NCBI GenBank assembly: GCA_963747005.1 | Contig: CAVVDT010000015.1 | Location: forward strand, 186,001-250,000 | Direction of reading: 5' to 3' | Origin: CAVVDT01 sp963747005 | GTDB taxonomy: Bacteria; Pseudomonadota; Alphaproteobacteria; Rhizobiales; Aestuariivirgaceae | DNA: 64,000 bases | Part shown: positions 63,245 to 64,000 of the stretch, one piece after another | Numbering within the stretch: the stretch's first letter is position 1 | Layout of the letters: each line of letters opens with the position of its first letter | Program-made: the position numbers and the translations under genes | Notes under the pieces: model-generated | The model's input: the letters and a program-made list of their open reading frames with translations, nothing else | Database searches by the model: none | Told to the model about the DNA's origin: nothing

Positions 63245-63727
63245 ATGTTGACACTGTCATGGAAGAGGCTGGGATTGGCGGCGCTGGCATTGGCCGGCGT
63301 ACAGATCGCTAGTCTCGGCGGTGCAGTTGCCCTGACGCTGCCGGTGCCGACGGCACCCGCCGTCAGCCAGATCGATCAATCGAACGGCGATGTGCAGGAA
63401 GTGCGATACTATCAACGCCACCGCTACTACCGCTACTATCGCCATAACCGCTACCACCGCTACTACCGGCCCAGCTATCGCGGGCACCATCTCTACTGGC
63501 GCCATCCCCACTATCGCTATCATCGGCCGGGTTACAGCTACTATTATGGCGGCTGGTGGTATGCGAGGCCCTGGTGGTATATCCCGGCACCGCGTGCGGT
63601 ACCGCATTACAGTGGCAGCCGCCATGTCAACTGGTGCCTGAGCCGCTATCGTTCCTACAACCCGGCGACCGACATGTATCTCGGCTTTGACGGTCGCTAT
63701 CACCGCTGCCTGAGCCCCTACAGGTGA
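63245..63727 (+). CDS. BA14K-type small secreted protein, copy 2
   Basis: 160 residues from the ATG at 63245 with GAGGAG and AGGA upstream. A signal peptide (LSWKRLGLAALALAGVQIASLGGAVA, in part) precedes an unusual mature region rich in Tyr, Arg and His: runs of RYYRYYRHNRYHRYYR type and PHYRYHRPGYSYYYGG. The C-terminal BA14K-like motif is CLSRYRSYNPATDMYLGFDGRYHRC with two Cys. BA14K proteins were described as immunoreactive lectin-like proteins in Brucella; the role here is open. The frame extends upstream of 63245 without similarity. Confidence 0.82.
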   Translation: MLTLSWKRLGLAALALAGVQIASLGGAVALTLPVPTAPAVSQIDQSNGDVQEVRYYQRHRYYRYYRHNRYHRYYRPSYRGHHLYWRHPHYRYHRPGYSYYYGGWWYARPWWYIPAPRAVPHYSGSRHVNWCLSRYRSYNPATDMYLGFDGRYHRCLSPYR

Positions 63728-63781
63728 CAGGCAGGCTGTCTCTCGCATCGTCCGCGACGATGCCCGCATGACAGACCCGAT

Positions 63782-63815
63782 GGCCACGCTGCCCCGACGC
63801 AGCGTGGCCGCTTTC
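63782..63815 (+). terminator. Terminator after BA14K-type copy 2
   Basis: An 11-bp perfect stem GGCCACGCTGC/GCAGCGTGGCC with a 6-base loop is followed by GCTTTCC. It is the counterpart of the copy-1 terminator and also faces the convergent SHOCT gene. Confidence 0.7.
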
Positions 63816-63818
63816 CTC

Positions 63819-64000
63819 TTAGTGACGGTTGAGCACCTTCTTGCGCTCCTCAAGCTCCGCCTCGTCGATCTCGCCGCGGGCGTAGCGTTCCTTCAGGATG
63901 TCGAGCGGGCTCTGGAGCGGCGGGCTCTCCAGCCGGGTGCCGTCACCGCTGCCGCCGATCCAGCGGATCGCCAGCACCGCCAGCACCACGACGATGCCCC
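63819..64000 (-). CDS. SHOCT-domain membrane protein, C-terminal part
   Basis: The window edge cuts the N-terminus. The last 60 residues read from the edge: a hydrophobic segment (GIVVVLAVLAIRWIGG), a short linker, then SPLDILKERYARGEIDEAEL and EERKKVLNRH, a textbook SHOCT domain. SHOCT tails are short helical oligomerisation modules on small membrane proteins. It is convergent with the BA14K-type genes. This frame is easily missed because its start is outside the window. Confidence 0.88.
   Translation of the reverse strand, partial: GIVVVLAVLAIRWIGGSGDGTRLESPPLQSPLDILKERYARGEIDEAELEERKKVLNRH

Overview
The window is about 64 kb of GC-rich chromosome from an alphaproteobacterium, most likely of the Hyphomicrobiales (Rhizobiales) or a close relative. 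This rests on four things: the conserved block ctpA / divergent polysaccharide deacetylase / rppH / atp operon / priA / fsa / xerC; an Ala/Lys-rich N-terminal extension on AtpD; a GlpSTPQV-type glycerol importer with a DUF2160 protein; and BA14K-type small secreted proteins. I recognise no rRNA, tRNA, CRISPR array, insertion sequence or prophage. The organism call is inference from gene content, not from a marker gene.

Layout. 1-16 kb is housekeeping: end of ctpA, a polysaccharide deacetylase-like protein and rppH; a quinone reductase and a periplasmic parvulin; the minus-strand atpHAGDC operon with a small cysteine-motif gene between atpD and atpC; priA; then fsa, xerC, a TraB/GumN protein and a frameshifted FAD amine oxidoreductase. 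16-26 kb is a minus-strand operon for amide uptake and use: a Tat-exported binding protein, two permeases, two ATPases and an acyl-CoA synthetase. The second ATPase is translationally fused to a full-length amidase. Flotillin lies just upstream. 26-33 kb holds diaminopropionate ammonia-lyase, sqdB, a 3-hydroxyacyl-CoA dehydrogenase, an enoyl-CoA hydratase and a ferredoxin reductase.

33-42 kb is the glycerol / glycerol-3-phosphate region: the importer operon (glpV, S, T, P, Q and DUF2160) faces away from glpR and glpD. 42-49 kb has moaE, an AsmA protein, a TPR lipoprotein, an isochorismatase-family hydrolase and a B12-type glycerol/diol dehydratase whose large and medium subunits are one polypeptide. 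49-57 kb has an ABC exporter, a BKACE enzyme, a PepSY / response regulator / histidine kinase operon, and a proline-racemase-family plus enolase-superfamily pair, probably for hydroxyproline-like compounds. 57-64 kb has a repeat-rich autotransporter with three tandem 324-bp units that look identical, a PEBP protein, a cytochrome P450, two tandem BA14K-type genes sharing an FNR/FixK-like upstream motif and terminator, and a cut-off SHOCT protein.

Main leads: the ATPase-amidase fusion inside a complete amide-to-acyl-CoA operon; the asymmetric GlpS/GlpT ATP sites; the fused dehydratase without a nearby reactivase; the duplicated BA14K units with a conserved upstream box and a broken first copy; and the uniform repeats in the autotransporter.
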